The notes below the pieces were generated by a model. That model saw only the letters and a program-made list of their open reading frames with translations. It had not been told where the DNA came from and did not search any database. Positions 18,196 to 27,319 of a stretch of 59,239 nt of DNA are shown piece by piece; position 1 is the first letter of the stretch; each line of letters opens with the position of its first letter. The position numbers were made by a program, and so were the translations under genes. This stretch comes from Bryobacterales bacterium (GTDB taxonomy: Bacteria; Acidobacteriota; Terriglobia; Bryobacterales; Bryobacteraceae): assembly GCA_020846745.1 (NCBI GenBank), contig JADLDI010000126.1, positions 1-59,239 of the forward strand. Reading direction: 5' to 3'.

Positions 18196-19149
18196 TCAGC
18201 CGCGCAATAGCACCTTCAGCGTTCCTCGTTTCCGGGCGGCGCGGAACCCAGCCGGCGCCTTCGCGAGCGGGTACTCTTCCGAGATCAACTCGTCCAGATG
18301 AATGCGGCCGGACTGCAGTAGCGCCAGAGCCGGCTCAAACCGGCCGCATCGCGACCCCACTAACGTCACTTCATTCACGATCACCGGCGCCGTGTCGATT
18401 CGAACCGGTTCGTGTACCGTCGATTTCATAACGATCGTTCCGCGCGGCTTCACCATCCGGACGGCCGCCGCAAGTCCCTTCGCCGACCCGGTCGCTTCTA
18501 CCACGAAGTCGAACTCCGCGACTGGCGTACGCGTCCCGGTGATCTCGGTCGTCGCGCCCGACTTCCGGGCAATACGTAATTTGTCTTCATGCTTGCCGAA
18601 CTGCAACACCTGCGCGCCATGCACCACGAGCACCTGTGCGATGAGCAAGCCGAGTTTGCCGTCGCCGAGCACCGCCACTCGCGCGTCCTTTGGTATTGCG
18701 ACCTGGTCGAGAATCTCGCAGGCGGCCGCCAGCGGTTCCACAAAGACAGCGTGCTCATCGGGAATATTGCCGGGTACAGGAAAGAGATTCACGTCCGGCA
18801 GCGTCAGGTATTCCGCAAATGCGCCTGGGTGGTTCACGATGCCTAACACGGCCCGGTTCGGACAATGACGTCTCAATCCCCTCGCGCACCATTCGCACTT
18901 ACGGCAGGCCAGGTTTATCTCGCCTACGACTCGCTTGCCTTTGAGTGCCGGCGAATCGGATTCGGCGACATCCGCCACGAACTCGTGGCCCGGGCGTCCA
19001 CTGAAGCCGTAGTAGCCACGCAGCAGCTCAACGTCGGTATTGCAAACACCGGCCAAACGCAATCGGAGCAGGGAGTATCCAGCCCGGCGCCGCGGCTTCG
19101 GCGCTTGAATCACTTTCACCCGGCGGTTGCCCAATTCGACGGCGAGCAT
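18196..19149 (-). CDS. Zinc-dependent alcohol dehydrogenase (MDR superfamily)
   Basis: 317 residues from ATG 19149 (a longer frame adds 13 residues with no support). It is a medium-chain dehydrogenase: an N-terminal GroES-like domain with the catalytic zinc residues in AGVCNTDVE and PGHEF, and the four structural-zinc cysteines in ACRKCEWCARGLRRHC. The Rossmann part begins VAVLGDGKLGLL, giving the GxGxxG-like NAD(P) fold. The substrate is a small alcohol, polyol or sugar alcohol; motifs do not separate these. The protein is a little shorter than typical members (about 340-350). It diverges from thrC across 51 bases. Confidence 0.88.
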   Translation of the reverse strand: MLAVELGNRRVKVIQAPKPRRRAGYSLLRLRLAGVCNTDVELLRGYYGFSGRPGHEFVADVAESDSPALKGKRVVGEINLACRKCEWCARGLRRHCPNRAVLGIVNHPGAFAEYLTLPDVNLFPVPGNIPDEHAVFVEPLAAACEILDQVAIPKDARVAVLGDGKLGLLIAQVLVVHGAQVLQFGKHEDKLRIARKSGATTEITGTRTPVAEFDFVVEATGSAKGLAAAVRMVKPRGTIVMKSTVHEPVRIDTAPVIVNEVTLVGSRCGRFEPALALLQSGRIHLDELISEEYPLAKAPAGFRAARKRGTLKVLLRG

Positions 19150-19200
19150 GCATCCAGAATAAGGTCGGTTGGAGGGTGAACGGTACAATCGAAGTTTCGA

Positions 19201-20508
19201 ATGTCTGCGTATTTAGTTTGCTTTGAACCCGCCTGCCGCACGCGCTATCCCATCGACGAAGTGATCTACAACTGTCCGAAGTGCGGCGGATTGCTCGAAG
19301 CAGGTTACGACTTCACCGGGACCGACGCCCCTGCGCTCAAACGCATCTGGCGGGAGCGGCGCATGAGCAACCAACCGCTCGACCAGAGCGGCGTGTGGCG
19401 TTATCGCGAACTGTTTCCCTTCCTTTTGAATGTCGAAGCTTGCGCAGTGACGCTCCGCGAGGGCAATACTCCCCTGCTAAATGCGCCGCGCGCGGCGCAA
19501 TACGCCGGCATCAACACGCTGACCTTCAAGCACCAGGGTTTCAATCCGACCGGATCGTTCAAGGACAACGGCATGACGTGCGGAGCGGCGCAAGCCGTTC
19601 GCCTGGGCATGAAGCGCGTCGCCTGCGTATCGACCGGGAACACGTCCGCGTCAATGGCTGCGTATGCCGCGGCCGGCGGCTTGCAGCCTATCATCTTCAT
19701 TCCACACGGCAACATCAGCTACGGCAAACTGGCGCAAGCTCTTGAGTACGGCGCCCAAACCCTGCAGGTGGAGGCGAACTTCGACCAGATTTTGAAACTG
19801 GTTCGCGAACTGGCGGAACGCCTGGGCATTTACCTGCTGAACTCGATCAACCCGTTCCGGATCGAGGGGCAAAAGAGCATCATTATCGAAATGATGGACC
19901 AGTTAGACTGGCAACCGCCCGACTGGATTGTTGTTCCTGGCGGCAATCTCGGCAATGTATCGGCATTCGGTAAGGCGTTGCGCGAACTGAAGCAGTTGGG
20001 GTTCATCGATCGCGTGCCGAAGCTAGCCGTAGTACAGGCGCACGGCGCCGCCCCGTTTTTCCGCTATGCACAACAGGGTGGTGGGTCTCGGTTCGAAGCC
20101 GAAGTTCACCCGGAGACGTTGGCGACCGCTATCAAGATCGGCGACCCGGTATCGTGGCCGAAGGCGTGGCTGGAAGTGAGCTCATCCGGCGGAACGGTGG
20201 AGCAGGCGACCGAGCAAGAGATCGCCGATGCAAAAGCAGTGATCGGGGCGTGCGGCATTGGATGCGAACCGGCCTCGGCTGCGACTCTCGCCGGCCTGAA
20301 GAAGCTGATCGCCCATCAGGTTGTAGGCGCCGGCGAGCGTGTCGTCGCGGTTCTCACCGGGAACGTTCTGAAAGACCCGGACTACATTTACCGGTACCAT
20401 ACCGCTCAACTGGCTGCGCCTGACGGCACCGCGATCCAACCGAATTTCGGGAATTCACCGGTGGTGGTTCCGAACGACGCCGATCGGATTTCTGAGTTGC
20501 TGGCCTGA
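19201..20508 (+). CDS. thrC: Threonine synthase (first copy)
   Basis: 435 residues; PLP enzyme converting O-phosphohomoserine to threonine. The N-terminus carries a zinc-ribbon-like pair (CFEPAC, then CPKCGG), common in the longer threonine synthases. The PLP-lysine motif is NPTGSFKDNGMT, the substrate loop is VSTGNTSASMAAYAAAGG and the phosphate-binding glycine loop is VVPGGNLGN. A TACAAT element at 19184-19189 lies only 11 bases before the ATG and there is no good ribosome site, so the message could be leaderless; that is an inference. A second, clearly different threonine synthase lies at 22239-23465. Confidence 0.92.
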   Translation: MSAYLVCFEPACRTRYPIDEVIYNCPKCGGLLEAGYDFTGTDAPALKRIWRERRMSNQPLDQSGVWRYRELFPFLLNVEACAVTLREGNTPLLNAPRAAQYAGINTLTFKHQGFNPTGSFKDNGMTCGAAQAVRLGMKRVACVSTGNTSASMAAYAAAGGLQPIIFIPHGNISYGKLAQALEYGAQTLQVEANFDQILKLVRELAERLGIYLLNSINPFRIEGQKSIIIEMMDQLDWQPPDWIVVPGGNLGNVSAFGKALRELKQLGFIDRVPKLAVVQAHGAAPFFRYAQQGGGSRFEAEVHPETLATAIKIGDPVSWPKAWLEVSSSGGTVEQATEQEIADAKAVIGACGIGCEPASAATLAGLKKLIAHQVVGAGERVVAVLTGNVLKDPDYIYRYHTAQLAAPDGTAIQPNFGNSPVVVPNDADRISELLA

Positions 20509-20639
20509 GGCGTCAGACCAAACGTAAAAAGAACACGCAATTCCGCTAGAATTGGAAGGAATGCGGCGCGGCGGAAATCCTGGCGTCCGGTCTACGGAGG
20601 TTAGTTCTACCGGCGCGTGGCAGGCCCAACGTTTATGGT

Positions 20640-22256
20640 TTGGACGGAAGAAGAAGCGCATTGCAGTTGGAAAACTCGTTAGAAGATCTGCTGGCGTGTT
20701 CGAATGATCTCCTGTGCATACTAGACGTTCCAAGCAGTCGGCTGAGTCTGCGAGGCGCGTGGCGGAAGGTGCTGGGGTACGACCCTTCCGAGCTGGAAGG
20801 CAAGTCAATCGACGGACTGATCTTTCCCGACGATGCCGCGGCATTCCACGAATTGCGCCTGCGTTCAGCGCAAGGCCAGACCTGCCACGAAACGGTCGTG
20901 CGCTGCGTCGCGCGCGATTGTTCCATGCGTTGGATATCGTGGAAGGCATCCCGGTCGAGCGACGGCCGGCGGGTGTACCTGGCAGGCCGCGACGTAACCG
21001 AACTGCGCGCCTGGCAGGAGCGCCTGGAGCAGTCGCTGCAGGAGTTGCGGCAGCGGAACGAGGCGTTAGGGGACGCTCTACGCACCGCACGCGAAGCCAC
21101 CAAACTGAAAAGCGAGTTCGTGGCCAACACCAGCCACGAAATCCGCACGCCCATGAATGCGGTGGTCGGTTTGACGGAACTGCTGCTAACCACGCCGTTA
21201 AGCGCGGAGCAGCGCGAATACGCCGACATGCTACGCGACTCGGCGAAGTCGTTGCTGTCGATTCTGAATGATTTGCTCGAGTTCTCGCGGCTGGAAGCCC
21301 GCAGCGCCAACTTCGAACGGGATCGGTTCGAGCTGCGCGATACCGTGTCGGCCGTTATCCATTTGATGTATCCGCGCGCGCTGGCGAGCAAGTTGACTTT
21401 GAGTTGTTTCGTGTCTCCGGAAATACCGGACTTTGTCGTGGGCGACTCGCGCCGCCTCCGGCAGGTGTTGTTGAATCTTGTGAGCAACGCCATCAAATTT
21501 ACGGATACCGGGAAAGTGGTGGCGAACGTCAGCGTGCAGTCGCAATCCGCCGATCGGATCACCTTGCGATTTGAAGTCGAAGACACCGGTATGGGCATCG
21601 CGGTGGAAAACCAGGAGCGCATCTTTGAGCCCTTTATCCAGGCCGAGGGTTCGGCGACACGGCGACACGGCGGCACCGGACTGGGCTTGGCGATCAGCCG
21701 GCAAATCGTCCAGTCGGTTGGCGGGTCGATCGGCGTGGTCAGCCAGCTGTACAAGGGCTCGACGTTCTGGTTCACCATGCCGTTTGAGGTGCCCGAGAGT
21801 AAACGGCGGGAGCCAGTGCCGGAGCCGGAACCGGAGGGCACAAGCTTCCCCGCCCTGCGCATTTTAGTGGTGGAAGACAATCTGGTGAATCAGCACCTCA
21901 CCAAGCGCCTGCTCGAAAAAGAGGGCTGCAAGGTGGAGATTGCATCGAGCGGCCGGGTAGCTGTCGAGGTGACTGCCGAACACCAGTTCGACATTATCCT
22001 GATGGACGTGCAGATGCCCGATATGGATGGCCTTACGGCCACGGTGGAGATTCGGCGCCGGGAGGGGGGAAGAACCCGCACGCCGATTCTTGCTTTGACA
22101 GCGAACGCCATGGACGGCGACCGGGAGCGTTGTCTCGCCGCGGGCATGGACGATTATCTGAGCAAGCCCGTCAGCCGCGAAAGCCTGCGGCGGGGGCTGC
22201 GGCGCTGGGCATCGAGACCGCGGTCCGCGGCGGCCGACTTAGCGCGGCGTGATTAG
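20640..22256 (+). CDS. Hybrid sensor histidine kinase (PAS - kinase - receiver)
   Basis: 538 residues with a TTG start at 20640; no ATG or GTG fits better, so the exact start is uncertain. An N-terminal PAS-like domain (about 15-120, ending YLAGRDVTELRAWQ) is followed by a coiled coil, then the dimerisation box with phospho-His at about 166 in VANTSHEIRTPMN. ATPase boxes follow: LLNLVSNAIKFTDTG, DTGMGI and GTGLGLAIS. The C-terminal receiver starts RILVVEDN, with the phospho-Asp in ILMDVQMPDMDG and the signalling Lys in YLSKPV. There is no membrane segment, so it senses a cytoplasmic or diffusible signal. No separate response regulator is adjacent. Its end overlaps the convergent second threonine synthase by 18 bases. 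Confidence 0.93.
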   Translation: MDGRRSALQLENSLEDLLACSNDLLCILDVPSSRLSLRGAWRKVLGYDPSELEGKSIDGLIFPDDAAAFHELRLRSAQGQTCHETVVRCVARDCSMRWISWKASRSSDGRRVYLAGRDVTELRAWQERLEQSLQELRQRNEALGDALRTAREATKLKSEFVANTSHEIRTPMNAVVGLTELLLTTPLSAEQREYADMLRDSAKSLLSILNDLLEFSRLEARSANFERDRFELRDTVSAVIHLMYPRALASKLTLSCFVSPEIPDFVVGDSRRLRQVLLNLVSNAIKFTDTGKVVANVSVQSQSADRITLRFEVEDTGMGIAVENQERIFEPFIQAEGSATRRHGGTGLGLAISRQIVQSVGGSIGVVSQLYKGSTFWFTMPFEVPESKRREPVPEPEPEGTSFPALRILVVEDNLVNQHLTKRLLEKEGCKVEIASSGRVAVEVTAEHQFDIILMDVQMPDMDGLTATVEIRRREGGRTRTPILALTANAMDGDRERCLAAGMDDYLSKPVSRESLRRGLRRWASRPRSAAADLARRD

Positions 22257-23465
22257 CCCACCGAGCTTATCGCCGTCGGTTCCGCCGTAGCGCGGAAACC
22301 GCGTCGAATAGGCCTCCAGATACTTCAATCCGGAGCCGGTGTTGTAGATGACAATGCGCTCGTCGGGCTTCAGAAACCCGTTCTGCAGCAGTTGCCGCAG
22401 CGCTGCGACGCAGGCCGCTCCTTCCGGAGCGACGAACATGCCTTCGGCGGTGGCGAGTTGGACGCCGGCCGTCATCATGTCGTCGTCGGACACCGCAATG
22501 GCGCATCCGGCACTCTTACGCACCGCATCGAGAATGAGAAAGTCGCCCAGCGGCTTGGGTACCCGCAACCCGCTCGCGACCGTGTGCGCATTCTGCCAGA
22601 ACTCAGACACGTCCTTGCCTTGCTCGTACGCGCGGACCACCGGCCGGCACCCCTCCACCTGCACCGCGATCATCTTCGGGCGCTTCGATGAGATCCAACC
22701 TAGCGCTTCCATCTCCTCAAATGCCTTCCACATTCCGATCAGCCCTACGCCGCCGCCGGTCGGATAGAAGATGACGTCCGGCAGTTCCCACCGGAACTGT
22801 TCGGCCACCTCGTATCCCATCGTCTTCTTACCTTCAATGCGGTAAGGCTCTTTCAGCGTCGAAACTTCAAACCAGCCTTCGGCCTGCTTGCGTTCGCCGA
22901 CAATCCGCCCACAATCGCTGATTAAGCCGTCCACCAGCGTGACTTTCGCGCCAAATGACTTGCACTCGATGTAGTTCGATTGCGGCACGTCGCGCGGCAT
23001 GAAGATATGCGCTTCTAACCCGGCTGCCGCGGCATAAGCAGCCATGGCGCCGGCGGCGTTGCCCGCTGATGGAACTGCGACTTTCCTGACACCCAACTCC
23101 ACGCACATGGAGATCGCACACGAGAGGCCGCGCGCTTTGAACGATCCTGTCGGGTTCAACCCTTCGTCTTTAACCCAAAGCTGCGAACAGCCCAGTTGCG
23201 CGCCCAAGCGTTTGGTCCGAACCAGCGGCGTGAACCCTTCGCCCAGCGAAATCATGGCTTCCGGCTTGCTGACCGGCAGCACCGGGGCGTAGCGCCACAT
23301 GGTGGAAGGAGCGCGCATCAGCCATTCGCGGCTCCAGTTCTGGCGAGCCTTGTCGAGGTCGTAACGGACCAGCAGGGGTCCGCCACACTCGCATAAATTC
23401 AGCACCTGCCCGGGGTCGTAACGCTTATGACAGCGGCTGCATTCGAGGTGAGATAGGGTGGTCAT
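22239..23465 (-). CDS. Threonine synthase paralogue (second copy)
   Basis: 408 residues, same PLP fold as the first copy but divergent. The N-terminal metal-ribbon is CSRCHKRY...LCECGG, the PLP-lysine motif is NPTGSFKARGLS, the substrate loop is VPSAGNAAGAMAAYAAAAG and the phosphate loop is YPTGGGVGLIG. Both copies keep the catalytic lysine, so both may be active. One could be the housekeeping threonine synthase and the other an enzyme acting on a related phosphorylated or amino substrate (for example a dehydratase or a cysteate-synthase-type reaction). No hom or thrB gene is adjacent. Its promoter must lie in 23466-23604, upstream of the receptor terminator. Confidence 0.88.
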   Translation of the reverse strand: MTTLSHLECSRCHKRYDPGQVLNLCECGGPLLVRYDLDKARQNWSREWLMRAPSTMWRYAPVLPVSKPEAMISLGEGFTPLVRTKRLGAQLGCSQLWVKDEGLNPTGSFKARGLSCAISMCVELGVRKVAVPSAGNAAGAMAAYAAAAGLEAHIFMPRDVPQSNYIECKSFGAKVTLVDGLISDCGRIVGERKQAEGWFEVSTLKEPYRIEGKKTMGYEVAEQFRWELPDVIFYPTGGGVGLIGMWKAFEEMEALGWISSKRPKMIAVQVEGCRPVVRAYEQGKDVSEFWQNAHTVASGLRVPKPLGDFLILDAVRKSAGCAIAVSDDDMMTAGVQLATAEGMFVAPEGAACVAALRQLLQNGFLKPDERIVIYNTGSGLKYLEAYSTRFPRYGGTDGDKLGGLITPR

Positions 23466-23604
23466 CGCAAACGACCTATGATACCGCCCACCATGAATTC
23501 CGGAAGCCAGGTGACCGTGCGCTTCTGCCGATCAGAACGCGTAGGTGAGCGAGAACGGGAGTTCAAATGAAGTAAGTGAAGGATGGTCGCGTGGAAACTG
23601 AGAA

Positions 23605-23638
23605 AGGCCGGGCTCCTGCGTTACAGGAAGCCCGGCCT
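23605..23638 (-). terminator. Hairpin terminator of the TonB-dependent receptor / sugar operon
   Basis: A strong inverted repeat, AGGCCGGGCT followed by CCTG on one arm and CAGG then AGCCCGGCCT on the other, with one bulged base and a five-base loop. It lies 25-58 bases after the receptor stop at 23663. On the minus strand it is followed by TTTCTCAGTTT. The only gene it can serve is the receptor and whatever is cotranscribed with it. Confidence 0.75.
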
Positions 23639-23662
23639 CTTGGTTTACCAATTCTCCGGAAG

Positions 23663-26600
23663 TCAGAAGTTGAACTTCAGCCCCAACTGAACCTGCCGGG
23701 GAATATTCGATTGGCTCAGCGTCACAATACCAAATGTGGAGAGGTTGGTCGGGTCCGTACCCGGTCCGCTGCGGACGGGGGTATTAAGAACGTTGAATGC
23801 TTCCAGGCGAGCCTGGACATTGAACCGTTCGCTGATGTAAACCCTCTTGTTCAGCGACATATCCCACTGCGGGCGGACCGGGTTGCGGATCGCGCCGATG
23901 CGGAACGGGATGGTGCGGAGCGTGTTCGGTCCGCGGAGTTGGAACGCGGGGTTACCGCAGGAGGCGAAGCCGCTGGTATTGGCGACGCAGTTGTTGAACC
24001 AGCTCGCGAACGTCTGGTTAGATACTGACGGGTTGGCGATCAAATCGACGTTCGACGGAAGGTTCACCGGCGTGCCCGATTGAATGGTACCGATGAAGGT
24101 ATATTCCCAGCCGGCGGCGAGCATGTTAAGCCCTCGATTGACGCCGCTCAGATACTTCTTCCCGCGGCCGAACGGCAGTTCATAAACGCCGCTAAGGACA
24201 AGGCGCTGCGGACGGTCCACTGCTGTGTAAGTCTTGGCGGGGCCGGCGTCCTGCGGATTCAGGAAGTCAACGGATTCCAGATTCTTCGACCAGGTGTAGG
24301 CCAGCACCATTACCAGACCTTGGGTATAGCGCTTCTCAACGCTCAACTGGAATGCGTCATACCAGCTCTTGCCGATTGATTCGCCGTACTCCAGCACCTG
24401 GTTAAACTGCGGGAACGGCTTCAGCAACTGCGAGCGGGCCACGGTCGCGCCATTAAAGCTGGTGCCAGGAAGCAGGCCGGCAAACGGGTTCTTCACCGCA
24501 TCGGTAAAGTAAGCAGGAGTTAGCCGTGCCTGGGCGATCTGCGCGGCGGTATTGACGTTAATGTTACGGGCGTTGCCCAACTGATTGGCGCCGGTGTTGA
24601 GGTTGTAACTACGGCTGCCGACATACGATGCATCGATCTTCACGTTAAATGGAAGCTGGTGCTGGACACCGAACGAGTACTGGCTAATGTAGGGGATCTT
24701 CAGGTTCGGGTTGGTGAATATAACGTTGTTGCCGGCGAAGGTAGCAAGGCCAAGGGAAGACCCGGTGGGCTGGTTGATTCCGCCCGGGAACGGGTTCGAC
24801 AGTGTGTTGGCCGGGATATAGGCGTTTGCACCACCACCAGCGGTAGCGACAAACGGGGTATCGGCCGCAAAGCCCTGCACACCGCCAAAGAACGCTTCCG
24901 GCAAATAGAACAGGCCGTAGCCGCCGCGCAGAACCGTGTTCTGACGCAGCCGATAGGCCGCGCCGATGCGGGGTTGCCAGTGGTTGTAATCGGTGGAAAA
25001 TGCCGAACGGGAATTCCCGTTCACGCCCGCGAAGAGCAAGCCACCGGCAAGGTTCGCGCAGGCGGGACAATCCGAAGCGTTGGCCGTCTTGGCCGCATTG
25101 GCTAGCGTCGCCTCAGCCGCGTTAAACGACCAGCCGGCGTTCATGCGGTTATAGCGCTCGGTGGGCGACCCTTCGATGTCATAGCGCAGACCGACGTTTA
25201 CGGTCAGCCGCGAAGTAACTCGAATGTCATCCTGCAGGAACAGTCCGTAGTAACCATTGCGATAGGCGAGACGCGGCGACGACTGGATCAGGCCCTGGTA
25301 GGGAGCGCCCAGAAGCAACGAGGCGACCGCGCTGCCGGAACCAGTTTGCTGGATGCCGGGGAATTGCGTAGTGGTGTCGCGATTAAAGTCGAACTGCCCG
25401 CCGCCGCGTAGCGTGGACGCGCTCGACGGATTGATGCGGCGGTCGCGCAAATCGGCTCCAAAATGCAGCGAGTGCCTGCCTTTGTTCCACGACACGCTCG
25501 GTTGCAGCGATATCGTATTGCTGATCATGTAGCGCTGGTTGCGCGTACCCCAGCTCTGAAATTGTTCGACGTTGAGATAGGGCGGAATCGGATCGGGCCG
25601 CGCGTTCAGAAAGCTCTGCGGGAAGCCCAACGAGGAAAGGTCCGCGCCATAGACATGCTGCCGGTAGGCGGCTTCCATATACCGGGTGAGGCCAAGCCTT
25701 ACGTCGAGGATCATGTTAGGCGACAGCACCGTAACCGAGTCGGCCACAGCGTTGTGGTTCTCGCGTACCAGCGGATCTTGCGCGTCGAAGCCGAGGCCGG
25801 GAAAGTTCACCGTGCCTTGGTCAAACTGTTCGCGCTTGTTGTAGGCGTAGCGGAAGAACAGGCGCTCCATCTGACCGATGTTTCGGTCCACGCGGGCGAG
25901 GACGTTCTTAAACTTATCCAGGCTGAGGTTCGGGCTGGACAGGTAGTTATTCGTGCGGGCATTGGCTGCCCCGTAGTTCGGCATCGGGTAGGCATTCGCC
26001 AAGGCGAAACCCACAGCGTTCGTCTGGCTCTTCGGGATTACGTTATTAGGAAACTGCGTCCGGATGAACTGCGGGTTGGACAGGCTCGCGCCCTTGGTCG
26101 AATCGAAGGCCGGGTTCAGCCGCGTCGAGAACGGATCGAAAATGGTCAGTCCGTCCTGCGAGAAGTCGCCTTGCCGCTCGAGCGCAGTCGGCACCGAAGC
26201 GAGGCCAGGCGATGGGCTCGATTCGCGGTAATTCTCGTAGCCGAACGAGAAGAACGTCTTGTCTTTGCCGTTGTAGAGTTTCGGGAGCAGGACCGGGCCG
26301 GAGAGGAACGCGCCATACTGGTCGAGCTTGTGGCCGCCGAGGTTTTTGCCGGTGCCGGGTTCCACGGCATAAATGGGCCGTCCCTGCGCGTTGGCTACCG
26401 TATTATTCGCGTCCCATTGGTAACGGCGCATGAAGTCATACACGGTACCGTGATATTCGTTGGAACCGCTTTTCGTGGACACGGTGATCACGCCGCCGCC
26501 CGTCCGGCCGTACTGCGCGTCATAGAAATTAGTAACAATCTTGAACTCTTGCGTGGAATCCACCGTCGGGATATACGCCACATTGGCGTTGGCGCGCGAG

Positions 26601-27232
26601 CGGTCCGCCGCAGGGTCTGTCGCTGCATCGTTCGGTGCGCCGTCAATCAGGTAAGCGTTCGACTGCCGCACACCGCCGTTGATAGAGAAGTTCGCGTTAT
26701 CGCCGTTATCGAACGGGCGGATGAACTGCGGATTGCCGTTAAACTGCACGCCGGGGGAAAGCGTGGCCAGCATGAACGGATTGCGGCCGTTCAGCGGCAT
26801 CTCGGTAATGCGCAGGTTTTCGATTACGCCGCCGCGCGTCGCCGTCGCTTCGTCGAGCATCGGCGGGGCGGCCGTTACCGTCACAGATTCTTGCGTCTGG
26901 CCGATATCGAGCGTAAAGTCGACCGTGCGCTTGTCGCCTACCGACAGTTCGATGCCTTCGCGTAGCGCCTTCTTAAATCCGGCCGCTTCCGCGGCGATCG
27001 TGTATTTGCCGGGCTTCAGCAAAGGAATCGTGTATGTTCCTTCCGCGCCCGTGTTGGCCGTGAAGACTTCGTTGGTTTGCGGGTCTGTAACCGCGACCTT
27101 CGCATTCGCCACAACCGAACCGGATGAGTCGACAACTCGTCCGGTGATTGTGGCGCGAAAATCCTGAGCGCAGAGTAATGCGGCCAGGGTGGTAACCAGG
27201 CAACTGAGCCTTATTAGTCTCTGGACTAACAT
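23663..27232 (-). CDS. Large TonB-dependent receptor with N-terminal carboxypeptidase-regulatory-like domain
   Basis: 1189 residues; outer-membrane active transporter of the Oar/CarboxypepD_reg-like type that is expanded in acidobacteria. A signal peptide (residues 1-22, ending LLCAQDF) is followed by a beta-sandwich domain (about 25-110, TITGRVVDSSGSVVANAKV), the plug (about 120-240, with LNGRNPFMLATLSPGV) and a long beta barrel ending in the aromatic terminus LGLKFNF. A perfect AGGAGGT ribosome site lies 7 bases upstream of the ATG. The gene follows the PfkB kinase gene by 87 bases on the same strand, so it probably belongs to the aldolase-transporter-kinase operon and imports its oligosaccharide or glycoconjugate. 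A hairpin terminator ends the unit. Confidence 0.93.
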   Translation of the reverse strand: MLVQRLIRLSCLVTTLAALLCAQDFRATITGRVVDSSGSVVANAKVAVTDPQTNEVFTANTGAEGTYTIPLLKPGKYTIAAEAAGFKKALREGIELSVGDKRTVDFTLDIGQTQESVTVTAAPPMLDEATATRGGVIENLRITEMPLNGRNPFMLATLSPGVQFNGNPQFIRPFDNGDNANFSINGGVRQSNAYLIDGAPNDAATDPAADRSRANANVAYIPTVDSTQEFKIVTNFYDAQYGRTGGGVITVSTKSGSNEYHGTVYDFMRRYQWDANNTVANAQGRPIYAVEPGTGKNLGGHKLDQYGAFLSGPVLLPKLYNGKDKTFFSFGYENYRESSPSPGLASVPTALERQGDFSQDGLTIFDPFSTRLNPAFDSTKGASLSNPQFIRTQFPNNVIPKSQTNAVGFALANAYPMPNYGAANARTNNYLSSPNLSLDKFKNVLARVDRNIGQMERLFFRYAYNKREQFDQGTVNFPGLGFDAQDPLVRENHNAVADSVTVLSPNMILDVRLGLTRYMEAAYRQHVYGADLSSLGFPQSFLNARPDPIPPYLNVEQFQSWGTRNQRYMISNTISLQPSVSWNKGRHSLHFGADLRDRRINPSSASTLRGGGQFDFNRDTTTQFPGIQQTGSGSAVASLLLGAPYQGLIQSSPRLAYRNGYYGLFLQDDIRVTSRLTVNVGLRYDIEGSPTERYNRMNAGWSFNAAEATLANAAKTANASDCPACANLAGGLLFAGVNGNSRSAFSTDYNHWQPRIGAAYRLRQNTVLRGGYGLFYLPEAFFGGVQGFAADTPFVATAGGGANAYIPANTLSNPFPGGINQPTGSSLGLATFAGNNVIFTNPNLKIPYISQYSFGVQHQLPFNVKIDASYVGSRSYNLNTGANQLGNARNINVNTAAQIAQARLTPAYFTDAVKNPFAGLLPGTSFNGATVARSQLLKPFPQFNQVLEYGESIGKSWYDAFQLSVEKRYTQGLVMVLAYTWSKNLESVDFLNPQDAGPAKTYTAVDRPQRLVLSGVYELPFGRGKKYLSGVNRGLNMLAAGWEYTFIGTIQSGTPVNLPSNVDLIANPSVSNQTFASWFNNCVANTSGFASCGNPAFQLRGPNTLRTIPFRIGAIRNPVRPQWDMSLNKRVYISERFNVQARLEAFNVLNTPVRSGPGTDPTNLSTFGIVTLSQSNIPRQVQLGLKFNF

Positions 27233-27319
27233 TGAGTGACCTCCTGAAGGTAACTTTTCCGTGGGGGGCCTTTGGCTCCCCCGGAGAGAACGAAACTGCG
27301 TGGCCAGGTGGCGAACCGG

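Noticed and set aside
25463..26965. A 500-residue open frame on the plus strand opposite the large receptor
   Set aside because: The receptor on the other strand has signal, plug, barrel and terminal aromatic residue; the opposite frame is arginine- and valine-rich without motifs and has no ribosome site.
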